Shown one piece after another: positions 33,368-40,529 of a stretch of 64,000 nt of DNA (its first letter is position 1; every line of letters begins with the position of its first letter). This DNA comes from Acidovorax soli. Its GTDB lineage: Bacteria; Pseudomonadota; Gammaproteobacteria; Burkholderiales; Burkholderiaceae_C. A program made the position numbers and the translations under genes. The notes under the pieces were generated by a model, which saw only the letters and a list, made by a program, of their open reading frames with translations, ran no database searches and was not told the origin of the DNA. The DNA lies in the NCBI RefSeq assembly GCF_014207955.1, contig NZ_JACHLK010000013.1, positions 1 through 64,000 on the forward strand, given 5' to 3'.

Positions 33368-33601
33368 TCACATCCAATCGCCAATGTTCGTCAAGATCTT
33401 GACGATCACAGCGATGATCTGAGCTACACGAGCTGTCAGCGCGAACGCCTCTGCTGTGCGTTGACGCGATCCGAGATGCAATTCCAGCGCCTCGATTACC
33501 GCGTTCAATTCATTCCTCACACCAATGTCGAGTTGGCTTTCGCAAGCATCACGAACCTTCTTCAGGACCATGATGTGGTTCTTACACGTTTTCTGATCCA
33601 T
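33368..33601 (-). CDS. Small protein with C-terminal amphipathic helix, first gene of the retron-like operon
   Basis: A 77-residue protein starting MDQKTCKNHIMVLKKVRDAC. The ATG at 33601 has a near-perfect AAGGAGG at ideal spacing, which is the main reason for calling it. The middle is helical (GVRNELNAVIEALELHLG). The last 25 residues (ALTARVAQIIAVIVKILTN) are hydrophobic with spaced basic residues, as in membrane-active peptides. It lies 47 bases before the XRE gene on the same strand. I do not recognise a family. A toxin/effector role is inference from size, helix and position. The frame is open another 195 codons upstream, but that part overlaps the hairpin array and has no good start. 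Confidence 0.7.
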   Translation of the reverse strand: MDQKTCKNHIMVLKKVRDACESQLDIGVRNELNAVIEALELHLGSRQRTAEAFALTARVAQIIAVIVKILTNIGDWM

Positions 33602-33723
33602 GTGGACCTCCTTATACAGAGCGGAATTGCCCTGCGTCCCATTCAAGGCAGCGCCGTAAAGGAGCCAACTCGACACCAAGCCCATCACAGTTGCCGCTGA
33701 CTGCCGAACGTCCCACCAGATCA

Positions 33724-33908
33724 GAGCACCAAGCGCTCCGCACCGAGGCGCCGGGACAGGAGCACATCGCACTCTGCATCTTGGCGCCGGATGGAAGCAC
33801 GCTGCGCTCCGCATCCTGGACCTTCGTTGTCCGCTCCCGGCCGGACAGACCGCGAGCTGCGTGTAAGCCTCATCTACTGCCCGATGAAGCGGCGCCATCT
33901 CTGGCACC
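33724..33908 (-). ncRNA. Structured RNA candidate (msr-msd-like) of the retron-like unit
   Basis: Read on the minus strand there are successive stem-loops: 33891-33908 (7 bp, GAGA tetraloop), 33867-33890 (8 bp), 33828-33847 (6 bp), 33789-33816 (12 bp with one bulge), 33747-33788 (GGCGCC/GGCGCC closing a long loop) and 33724-33738 (6 bp). The imperfect pairs in four of them are G.U wobbles on this strand and would be A.C mismatches on the other, so the minus-strand RNA is the structured one. It lies in the 491-base gap 33602-34092, upstream of the 77-residue gene. AAGGCA near 33924 and TGCCTT near 33648 could be the outer a1/a2 pairing, but that is weak. The AT-rich stretch 34010-34060 may hold the promoter. 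Confidence 0.55.
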
Positions 33909-34092
33909 CAACTACTGAGCCTTGCCTTTTCCTGGGTTAAGGAATCAAAAACTTGCTGAACCGCGCCGGGGCCATGTCTCCCCCCGCCGAGCCTCCATTG
34001 AAGCACAAAGTCGTACTTTTTGGGCGATAAATTAACTGTGGGTGAAGTTGTTTTTGGATTCGAGATGTAACGGAGTCCGCCACGCGGGCTGC

Positions 34093-34287
34093 TCAGAACG
34101 GCGCCCGTGACACCGCCACCTCGGCGCGCCCCTCGCCCTGGAACACCTCTTCCCCGGTCGCAATGACCATCACCGTGCACCACTCCCCGTGGCGCAGCAC
34201 CTCGTAGTGATCGAACGGCAGCGGCAGCACCCGGTCACCCAGCAGGCCATTCCCGAGCGGCACACGGAGCAGGGTGTGGTGTGCCAA
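34093..34287 (-). CDS. Small hypothetical protein
   Basis: A 64-residue frame (MAHHTLLRVPLGNGLLGDRV ... EVAVSRAPF) from a TTG at 34287. Composition is host-like and protein-like (VLRHGEWCTVMVIATGEEVFQGEG), but there is no ATG and only a weak ribosome-binding site. It may be the remnant of a longer gene cut by the repeat at 34324. No family recognised. Confidence 0.4.
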   Translation of the reverse strand: MAHHTLLRVPLGNGLLGDRVLPLPFDHYEVLRHGEWCTVMVIATGEEVFQGEGRAEVAVSRAPF

Positions 34288-34323
34288 CGTTACCCGTCGA
34301 AGCGACGATCCGTCGATGTGTGG

Positions 34324-34348
34324 TCGTCGAGTCGTCAGGTCGTCGGGT
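34324..34348 (+). repeat. 25-bp direct repeat, left copy
   Basis: A GTC/TCG-rich sequence (starting TCGTCGAGTCGTCAGG) repeated exactly at 35038-35062. Similarity continues to the right for about 20 more bases in both copies (to TTTTCCC). A third, partial copy is at 35094-35114. The two full copies bracket two small genes. Confidence 0.8.
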
Positions 34349-34418
34349 GGACGCGGAGAGTTTTCCCAGTAGTTCAGGTCAGCATGGCTCGATCTACATC
34401 AGCTACGATGACTGCTAT

Positions 34419-34436
34419 CGGCCAGAAGCAGACATT
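34419..34436 (+). repeat. Cassette-boundary motif, copy 1
   Basis: CGGCCAGAAGCAGACATT lies just before the 52-residue gene. A second version, CGGCCAGAAGCGGGCATT, lies at 34614-34631 just before the 117-residue gene (two positions differ). Confidence 0.6.
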
Positions 34437-34439
34437 CAC

Positions 34440-34598
34440 ATGACCACACGTCTTCGCGTTGGAATCACCCTGTGCATTGCCGCCGCGTTTGCTGCTGTCG
34501 GCCTATGGCTCGCACGAGAAACGTCAATTGACAGGTGCTTGGACCGTGGGGGCGCATGGGACTACAACCAGGCTCGTTGCGACATGGCTATCAAGTAG
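34440..34598 (+). CDS. Small membrane-anchored protein with C-x-GG-W-x-C tail
   Basis: A 52-residue protein: MTTRLRVGIT, then one transmembrane segment (LCIAAAFAAVGLWLA), then a short outside part CLDRGGAWDYNQARC with two Cys that could pair. The ATG lies 4 bases after the boundary motif. Tails of the form CLD-GG-W-x-C occur in many very small hypothetical proteins found beside immunity and cassette genes; the function is unknown to me. Confidence 0.6.
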   Translation: MTTRLRVGITLCIAAAFAAVGLWLARETSIDRCLDRGGAWDYNQARCDMAIK

Positions 34599-34613
34599 CG
34601 GCCGGCAGAATGC

Positions 34614-34631
34614 GGCCAGAAGCGGGCATTT
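34614..34631 (+). repeat. Cassette-boundary motif, copy 2
   Basis: CGGCCAGAAGCGGGCATT, 16 of 18 identical to 34419-34436, between the two small genes. Confidence 0.6.
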
Positions 34632-34642
34632 GGAGTTGGTCA

Positions 34643-34996
34643 ATGACTGAGTCAGACGAAATTGAAGGACTTGACGGGTGGTTCCAAGAATGGAATGAGC
34701 ACGACTTGAGCGCGAAACCTTTTGTGAGTGTCGGAGGCACGTACACAATTTATTCACTTCGACTCACTGACGAGCAACAGCACGCGCTCAGCAACATACT
34801 CTGCAGTTTGCCTGGTTGGAACTCAGACTCCGGCTGCTACTTCGGTGAGCCCGGTGACGGAGTTTGGCTCACAACCTCGTGGGAACCGTCGGGTATCCAA
34901 GTATCTGGCCATTTGACCGAGGCCCAATGGGACGCGTGGGACTTGGCATTTCGAACGTCAGTTGACGATGCGAAACTGCCGCGCTTTCCGGCTTAG
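34643..34996 (+). CDS. Small acidic hypothetical protein
   Basis: A 117-residue acidic, Trp-rich protein (MTESDEIEGLDGWFQEWNEH ... WDAWDLAFRTSVDDAK). GGAG lies 9 bases before ATG 34643. Acidic, compact proteins of this size beside repeats often prove to be immunity or anti-toxin proteins, but I recognise no family. Confidence 0.6.
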   Translation: MTESDEIEGLDGWFQEWNEHDLSAKPFVSVGGTYTIYSLRLTDEQQHALSNILCSLPGWNSDSGCYFGEPGDGVWLTTSWEPSGIQVSGHLTEAQWDAWDLAFRTSVDDAKLPRFPA

Positions 34997-34999
34997 ACA

Positions 35000-35029
35000 A
35001 ATGTCCGATTTGGGCCCAAAGGCGACATT
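35000..35029. repeat. Palindrome at the end of the cassette-like patch
   Basis: AATGTC-CGA-TTTGGG is mirrored by CCCAAA-GGC-GACATT, a 30-base palindrome with only a 3x3 central-arm mismatch. It lies 3 bases after the stop of the 117-residue gene and before the right copy of the 25-bp repeat. Its arms resemble the boundary motifs (GACATT). Confidence 0.65.
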
Positions 35030-35037
35030 TCTCGGGA

Positions 35038-35062
35038 TCGTCGAGTCGTCAGGTCGTCGGGT
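35038..35062 (+). repeat. 25-bp direct repeat, right copy
   Basis: Exact copy of 34324-34348, bounding the small-gene patch on the right. A partial third copy follows at 35094-35114. Confidence 0.8.
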
Positions 35063-35141
35063 AAGAGCGCAGACTTTTCCCCCGGGGCTCCCCGTCAGGT
35101 CGTCGAGTCGTCAGTGGCCCGCCACCAGAGTTTCAAGCAGG

Positions 35142-35480
35142 CTACCCGGCCTGGCTCAACTCCGCAATGAACCTCTCGGCCGCTTCTTCCTGAATCTTGA
35201 GAGGCTGCTTGTGCAACGCAAGCAGTAGAGCCGCGATGTTGTCCTGCTCGCAGTAGAGGTGGGCCAGGGGCACACCCAGCGCGTCCGCAATCAAGCGAGC
35301 CGTGGCCACTGGGGGCTCATGCACGCCACCCTCATACCGGCTGATCCGCACGCGGGCGGTTGACTCTTCGATCCCTATCGCAACACCCACACGCTCCTGA
35401 GGCCAGCCCAGGCCTTCGCGGCGTGCGCGCATGCGTCTCCCCACGATCGTGGCTGAGGCGGATGGGCTGGTGGCGGGCAT
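35142..35480 (-). CDS. XRE family transcriptional regulator
   Basis: A 112-residue regulator. The HTH at about 15-75 (RRMRARREGLGWPQERVGVA, IEESTARVRISRYEGG, TARLIADALGVPLAHLY) is followed by a helical tail. ATG 35480. It lies 31 bases after the hypothetical gene at 35512 on the same strand, so the two may be cotranscribed. Target unknown. Confidence 0.88.
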   Translation of the reverse strand: MPATSPSASATIVGRRMRARREGLGWPQERVGVAIGIEESTARVRISRYEGGVHEPPVATARLIADALGVPLAHLYCEQDNIAALLLALHKQPLKIQEEAAERFIAELSQAG

Positions 35481-35511
35481 GCCTCAAACCTCGTCCGCAG
35501 CAAAGCTGCCA

Positions 35512-36276
35512 CTACGGCTTCACAAACGGGTTGTCACCCCTGCGAACCACATCAAAGAACGCCTCGGTGCTGAACGTCCCGTCCTCGTCCCACACTTCGT
35601 CCGACACCAGGCTGTTGGATTCGTCGAAGTAGTTCCAGTCCCAGCCCCAGCCGCTGCCCTTGCTCTTGCCGATGGCGATCTCTTCCATGCCGTCGCCGGC
35701 TTCTAGGTAGATCGACTCTTCGTGCGCCTCGCGGGGCATGGTGTGGTCGCTGGCCACGATGAACGGGGTCATGAGCTTGCCGCCCACGGCCAGGCAGCCG
35801 TCGTTGTACTCGCCGCAGACACCATAGGTGGCCCGCAGGTCCCCGTGGATCTCCATGTGCCCGTTGCGCGATACGACGTAGTCACAACCCACGCTGCCCG
35901 TGACCAGCAGGCTCCAATCGGAGCGGAAGGTGTCCAGTATGTCGCCCTGGATCTCGATGGATCCGTCCACCAGCACGCAGGCGGGGTCGTCGCCCAGCTT
36001 GTATTTGGCGGCGAGCCGCCGCACCCAGGTGCGGTTCAGCGTGGTGCTGCCCGTGACATCGCCTTTGATGAGCAGCACGGGCAGGCTGCCGTCGAGGTGG
36101 CCCAGGTAGTTGAACGAATACTTTGCACTTGCAGCGTCGACGCTGATGCATTCGGTCTCGAGTTTTTTCTGCTTGGCGGCCGGCGCCTGCGCAAGCACAT
36201 TGCGGCGCTGTTCGACGTCGCGTTGAATGCGCTGCGTGATGCGCTCCGACTTGGCAAAGAGTTCGTCTTCTGTCAC
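35512..36276 (-). CDS. Hypothetical protein with bactofilin-like repeats
   Basis: A 254-residue protein. The N-terminal 45 residues are a charged helix (ITQRIQRDVEQRRNVLAQ). The middle has short repeats of the type LIKGDVTGST, VLVDGSIEIQGDIL, LLVTGSVGCDYVV, HMEIHGDL, which resemble the beta-helical turns of bactofilin or polymer-forming proteins. The C-terminus is acidic and Trp-rich (GWGWDWNYFDESN). The GTG start at 36276 has GGAG upstream. No family named with confidence; similar proteins occur as immunity-type neighbours in polymorphic toxin loci. Confidence 0.65.
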   Translation of the reverse strand: MTEDELFAKSERITQRIQRDVEQRRNVLAQAPAAKQKKLETECISVDAASAKYSFNYLGHLDGSLPVLLIKGDVTGSTTLNRTWVRRLAAKYKLGDDPACVLVDGSIEIQGDILDTFRSDWSLLVTGSVGCDYVVSRNGHMEIHGDLRATYGVCGEYNDGCLAVGGKLMTPFIVASDHTMPREAHEESIYLEAGDGMEEIAIGKSKGSGWGWDWNYFDESNSLVSDEVWDEDGTFSTEAFFDVVRRGDNPFVKP

Positions 36277-36445
36277 GGGTGGCCCGCTCCCTCGGTGGTG
36301 GTGGCCAGCAGAAAATGCCCGCTGGCGATGGGCTGGATTATGGTGAGGTGGCCCGTGCCAGGCTGTTGCATTGCGCTGTAAAAAAGTGTGCGGGCCTGCA
36401 AACCGCTACGATGCATACGGGCCGACGATGCACAGGAGAACATCC

Positions 36446-37084
36446 ATGATCCGTCAAGCACTTCCAGGTTGGAGGCAGCAGGCCGTATTTCAGGTGTGCT
36501 GCCTTGTCGTGGGGGGCAGCGCCTGTTTGGGCGCATCCGCCGGCGTGACCGATGGCGATCTGTTCGGCCACCGTCTGGGTGCCCGCCTCGCGACATCGCC
36601 AAGCACCATGGGCTATTGGAGCGCAGGGCGGGCCATCATCATCGTCGACAAGCCCGAGATCCCGCCCGAGTTCGAGAAGCTCGAGCTGCTCACCACCCCC
36701 AAGACCTACACCATCGGCAACATCTACGCGACCAAGAGCCTGCCGGAGCGAACGGCGGCGTTCGCCCTGGCCGATAAGTACAAGGACCTGCTGCCCACGC
36801 TCTACCGCGAACAGTGCGTGCGCGAACGGGATGGCTTTGGCGGGGTGGTGCTGGAGCTGCGCTGCGGCCAGTACCAGCTGACCATCCAGATCTACTCACC
36901 GGACCGGCAGAACCCCAATGGCCTGTACTCAGTGCAGATCGGTTTGACGATGGCCAGGGAGACCCGGGTCGGCTACGACTGGCAGATGCTGCTGGACGAG
37001 GAGGTGGATGCGGTGGACAAGGAGGGGCGCCAGCGCCGGCTGGAGCAGGCCAAGAAGGACAGGAGCCTGCGCGGTTTTCCGTGA
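36446..37084 (+). CDS. Secreted hypothetical protein
   Basis: A 212-residue protein with a signal peptide (MIRQALPGWRQQAVFQVCCL, cleavage near ASAG, residue 33). The mature part has alternating charged helices and ends in a basic coiled region (RQRRLEQAKKDRSLRGFP). Two Cys in the middle may pair. AGGAG precedes ATG 36446. No family recognised. Confidence 0.72.
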   Translation: MIRQALPGWRQQAVFQVCCLVVGGSACLGASAGVTDGDLFGHRLGARLATSPSTMGYWSAGRAIIIVDKPEIPPEFEKLELLTTPKTYTIGNIYATKSLPERTAAFALADKYKDLLPTLYREQCVRERDGFGGVVLELRCGQYQLTIQIYSPDRQNPNGLYSVQIGLTMARETRVGYDWQMLLDEEVDAVDKEGRQRRLEQAKKDRSLRGFP

Positions 37085-37160
37085 ACTGGCCGGCGCTGTG
37101 CTCGGCGCCTCTACCGGCTGGCCGCAATGCCCTTCGCCTTGCCCATGGGGGCTTGTCGCC

Positions 37161-37523
37161 TCACGCGGCAGACTCGGCGGCCAGGTCGCTGCCGCAGTGC
37201 TTGCATTTGATGGCTTCCTTGCGCACCGACTCGGCGCAGAAGGGGCACTTCTTGAAGTCGCCGTGTTCGCCGGTGGCCACGGCCTTCTGTTGGCTGGTGT
37301 CGCTCGACAAGGCGACGAACAGTGCGGCAATAGGCACCAGGAAAGCTGCGATGCCCGCCGTGGTGCCTGAGTTGCTGACCCCGTAGGTGAGCCGTGCAAC
37401 CACCGGTGCGGCAATGATGCAGACCAGGCCATAGAGCCACGCCTTTTGTCCTCTCTTGCGTGCAATGACGACCACGGTAACGACGGCGACGAAGTAGAGA
37501 ATAAATCCGAAAATTGGCTCCAT
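37161..37523 (-). CDS. Membrane protein with C-terminal zinc ribbon
   Basis: A 120-residue protein with three hydrophobic segments (about 4-20, 28-45, 52-73) and a cytosolic C-terminal zinc ribbon CPFCAESVRKEAIKCKHCGSDL in pieces (C-x2-C ... C-x2-C). ATG 37523 follows AGAGGGA. Zinc-ribbon membrane proteins of this kind are common and uncharacterised. Confidence 0.82.
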   Translation of the reverse strand: MEPIFGFILYFVAVVTVVVIARKRGQKAWLYGLVCIIAAPVVARLTYGVSNSGTTAGIAAFLVPIAALFVALSSDTSQQKAVATGEHGDFKKCPFCAESVRKEAIKCKHCGSDLAAESAA

Positions 37524-37722
37524 GGTTCCCTCTCAGTGTTTTCGTTGGCACAGCGGTCATCATCACTGACCGAGCGTGTCGCCGGGGTGACCGCGTTGGG
37601 CGGCAACCCTGGCGCAAGGACTTTAGCGCAAATGGAACCAATGGGCGCAGGGGCAGTGCCAGGCTGCAGCAAGCGGCCGTGGCCGTGAAGTCCCCGGGCG
37701 CAGAAGGCAGCAATCTGGCCCG

Positions 37723-38628
37723 TCAGCTTCGCTGGTGTGCCGGGGTGTTTTGCCCCAGCGCCCGCAGCGCCGCCACCGTCTCGCGCAACCCCCGGTGCAG
37801 CCGCTTGTCCTTGCGCACCACCACGGCCAGGGTGCGGGCCAGGGGCGGTGACAACGGGCGCACTTCCACCGCGGTGCAGTGCGCGCCCTGCACCGCCATG
37901 CCGGGCAGCACGGCGCAGCCTAGGCCGGCGGCCACCAGCTCCTTGATCGCCTCCACGCTGCCCAGCGACATGGCTGGCTGCAGGGCCACGCCGGCCTGGG
38001 CAAACCAGGCGTCGGCGATGCGGCGGGTCTGGCCGCCGGGTTCGAACAGCAGCACGGGGTGGCGGGCCAGGTCGGCGGCGGTCACCTTCTTGGGCAGCGC
38101 GGTGCCCTTGGGCGCGATGGCGACAAAGGCGTCCTGCAGCACGGGGGTCACGTCGAGCATGCGGCCGCTGGCGGGCAGGGTGACCAGGCCCAGGTCCAGG
38201 GTGTTGTCTTCCACGGCCTGCACGATGTCGGCCGTGTTGCCGGTGCGCACGGTGATCTCCAGGCCCGCAAAGCGCTGGCGCAGCGCGCCCAGCACGGGCG
38301 GCAGCAAGAAGATGCAGGCCGTGGCGCCGGTGCCCAGGCGCACGCGGCCCGCCGTGCCGCTGGCGTGGTGGGCCACGGCGTGCAGGGCGTCGGCCACGGC
38401 AGCGTCGATGCGGGGTATGTGGGCCAGCAGCTCGGCGCCCGCCGCCGTGGGGCGCAGCACGCGGCCCACCCGCTCCACCAGGGGCGTGCCCAGGCGCTTT
38501 TCGAGCTGGCGCACCTGCAGGCTCACGGCGGGCTGGGTCAGGTCCAGCCGCTGGGCGGCTGCTGAAAAGCTGCCCAGTTCGATGGCGGTGGCAAAGCCGT
38601 GCAACTGGTCGAGGTTGATGCGTTCCAT
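37723..38628 (-). CDS. LysR family transcriptional regulator
   Basis: A 301-residue LysR regulator with a textbook HTH (FSAAAQRLDLTQPAVSLQVR, residues 20-39) and an effector domain of the CbbR/CysB type fold (GTGATACIFLLPPVLGALR, then LDLGLVTLPASG and GLGCAVLPGMAV). ATG 38628 (MERINLDQLHGF). Divergent from a GNAT-MFS pair across a 74-base region with ACTT-TGCAT-AAGT, a LysR-like dyad, so it probably controls those genes. Confidence 0.92.
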   Translation of the reverse strand: MERINLDQLHGFATAIELGSFSAAAQRLDLTQPAVSLQVRQLEKRLGTPLVERVGRVLRPTAAGAELLAHIPRIDAAVADALHAVAHHASGTAGRVRLGTGATACIFLLPPVLGALRQRFAGLEITVRTGNTADIVQAVEDNTLDLGLVTLPASGRMLDVTPVLQDAFVAIAPKGTALPKKVTAADLARHPVLLFEPGGQTRRIADAWFAQAGVALQPAMSLGSVEAIKELVAAGLGCAVLPGMAVQGAHCTAVEVRPLSPPLARTLAVVVRKDKRLHRGLRETVAALRALGQNTPAHQRS

Positions 38629-38702
38629 ATCAAAGAATTTCTCATACTTTGCATAAGTTGGGAAAGCTTCTTTTATGCATGTTTGCACGCCACACTGGCG
38701 CC

Positions 38703-39284
38703 ATGCATTTGTCCACAGCACCCCTTTCCTCCCCGTTGCCACCCGTCGTATCACCGCAAGTACGCGATGCGGTCGATGCCGACCTGCTCGCCATCCAGTT
38801 CATCTACGCCCACCATGTGCTGCATGGCCTGGCTTCGTTCGAGGAGGTGCCGCCCGGTGTGGACGAGTTGCGCATCCGCATGGCCGCTGTGCGCGCCGCA
38901 GGCCTGCCCTACCTGGTGGCCGAGGTCGATGGCGCGGTGGTGGGGTATGCCTATGCCACGCTCTACCGCCCACGCTCGGCCTACCGGCACACGGTGGAGG
39001 ATTCGGTCTACGTGGCCCAGGGCATGGCGGGGCGGGGCATTGGCGCGGCACTGCTGTCGGCCCTCATCGCCCGCTGCGAGGCCGGGCCCTGGCGCCAGAT
39101 GATGGCGACCATAGGGCAGGGCGATGGCAACCGGGGCTCCATCGGCTTGCACACGCGCATGGGCTTCACGCGCATCGGGGCCTTGCGCTCCGTGGGCTTC
39201 AAGCACGGGCAGTGGCTCGACACGGTGCTGATGCAGCGGCCCCTGGGCGTGGGCGATGGCGCGCTGCCCGCGCCTTCCGCGTGA
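38703..39284 (+). CDS. GNAT family N-acetyltransferase
   Basis: A 193-residue acetyltransferase of the same phosphinothricin-acetyltransferase-like group as 28211-28744: VRDAVDADLLAIQFIYAHHVLHG, YRHTVEDSVYVAQGMAGRGIG (acetyl-CoA loop), GLHTRMGFTRIG and VGFKHGQWLDTVLM. I chose ATG 38703 because the alignable part begins soon after; an earlier in-frame ATG is possible. Its stop overlaps the MFS start (TGATG), so acetyltransferase and transporter are coupled. Confidence 0.88.
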   Translation: MHLSTAPLSSPLPPVVSPQVRDAVDADLLAIQFIYAHHVLHGLASFEEVPPGVDELRIRMAAVRAAGLPYLVAEVDGAVVGYAYATLYRPRSAYRHTVEDSVYVAQGMAGRGIGAALLSALIARCEAGPWRQMMATIGQGDGNRGSIGLHTRMGFTRIGALRSVGFKHGQWLDTVLMQRPLGVGDGALPAPSA

Positions 39285-40459
39285 TGCGCAGCTTGGTGTG
39301 GTGCCTGGGCCTATCTCAATTCATCGGCTGGGGCATTTCGTACTACCTGCTCGGCGCCATGGGCGAGGCCATGGCGCGCGACCTGGGCTGGCCGCGCACG
39401 CTGGTGCATGGCGGCTTTGCGCTGGCGCTGCTGGTGATGGGCGGCGTGTCGGGCCTGGCCGGGCGCTGGGTGGACCAGCGGGGCGGGCGCACGGTGATGG
39501 TGGCGGGCTCGCTGCTGCTCTGCGCGGGTTGTCTGGGGCTCGCGCTGGGGCAGGGCGTGGCGGCCTACTACGCGGCCTGGGCCGTGCTCGGGCTGGCCAT
39601 GCGGCTCACGCTGTACGACGCCGCCTTTGCCACGCTGGCCCATGTGGCCGGGCCGGGCGCGCGCCGGCCCATGGCGCAGATCACCTTGCTGGGCGGGCTG
39701 GCGTCCACCGCGTTCTGGCCCCTGGGGCATGCGCTGGTCGAGGCGCTGGGCTGGCGCGGGGCGCTGTGGGTGTATGCGGCGCTGGCGCTGTGCACCGTGC
39801 CGCTGCACCTGGCGATTCCGCGTGCGGCAGGCGCTGGGCACGCTGCCGATGCGCCGCGCGCCTCGTCCGCGCCGCTGGCCGCTGCGGGGCGTGATCGCCT
39901 GTGGGCCGCGGCGTTGTTCGCCGTGGTGACCACGCTGGTGAATTTTCTCAACGCGGGCATGTCGGCGCACATGGTGGGGCTGCTCGCCGGCCTGGGCCTG
40001 GCGCTGCCCCTGGCCGTGGGCATGGCCTCGCTGCGCGGCGTGGGCCAGTCGGGCGCGCGCCTGGCCGAGGTGCTGTTCGGCGCCCGGCTGCACCCGCTGG
40101 GGCTGGGGGTGTTTGCGGCCCTGCTGCTGCCGCTGGCCTGCCTGGCGGGCCTGTGGTCGGGGCAGGCCCTGGCGGCTGCCCTCGTGTTTGCGCTGCTGTA
40201 CGGCGCGGGCAACGGGCTGCTCACCATCACGCGCGGCACCTTGCCGCTGGTGCTGTTCGACCACCGCACCTACGGTGCCTTCGTGGGCCGGCTGGTGGCG
40301 CCGGGCTTTCTGCTGTCGGCCAGCGCGCCGGTGGTCTATGCGGCGGTCATGGAGGCGCACGGCGCGGCGGCGGCGCTGTGGATGTCGGTGGTGGTGGCGG
40401 CACTGGCGTTTGCGGCGTCGCTGGCGCTGCAGCTGCGCTTTGGCACGCGGGCACTGTAA
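39284..40459 (+). CDS. MFS transporter
   Basis: A 391-residue major facilitator with about 12 hydrophobic segments. The typical loop GRWVDQRGGRTVMVAGSLLL lies between helices 2 and 3. The frame is open upstream within the GNAT gene, but ATG 39284 overlapping the GNAT stop is the natural start. Coupling to an acetyltransferase and a divergent LysR gene suggests export of, or resistance to, an amine or amino-acid analogue (inference). Confidence 0.9.
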   Translation: MRSLVWCLGLSQFIGWGISYYLLGAMGEAMARDLGWPRTLVHGGFALALLVMGGVSGLAGRWVDQRGGRTVMVAGSLLLCAGCLGLALGQGVAAYYAAWAVLGLAMRLTLYDAAFATLAHVAGPGARRPMAQITLLGGLASTAFWPLGHALVEALGWRGALWVYAALALCTVPLHLAIPRAAGAGHAADAPRASSAPLAAAGRDRLWAAALFAVVTTLVNFLNAGMSAHMVGLLAGLGLALPLAVGMASLRGVGQSGARLAEVLFGARLHPLGLGVFAALLLPLACLAGLWSGQALAAALVFALLYGAGNGLLTITRGTLPLVLFDHRTYGAFVGRLVAPGFLLSASAPVVYAAVMEAHGAAAALWMSVVVAALAFAASLALQLRFGTRAL

Positions 40460-40501
40460 AACGACAACGCCCCTGCACGGGCCGGGGCGTCATGGTCGTT
40501 T
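40459..40501. terminator. Terminator between convergent MFS and SDR genes
   Basis: Nested stems: AAACGAC (40459-40465) with GTCGTTT (40495-40501), and ACGCCCC (40467-40473) with GGGGCGT (40484-40490). Placed directly at the MFS stop; likely bidirectional. Confidence 0.75.
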
Positions 40502-40529
40502 CAAGGCGCCGCGCTGGCGGCGCAAGGGA

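Noticed and set aside
33602..34183. 195-codon upstream extension of the 77-residue frame
   Set aside because: No ATG with a ribosome-binding site at its beginning and it runs through the hairpin array, whereas ATG 33601 has AAGGAGG. I keep open that a small gene may exist here, since VNLSPKKYDFVLQW looks protein-like.
34280..35120. CRISPR-like array from the repeated GTCGTCGAG sequence
   Set aside because: Copies are few, irregularly spaced and bracket genes; there are no uniform spacers and no cas genes.
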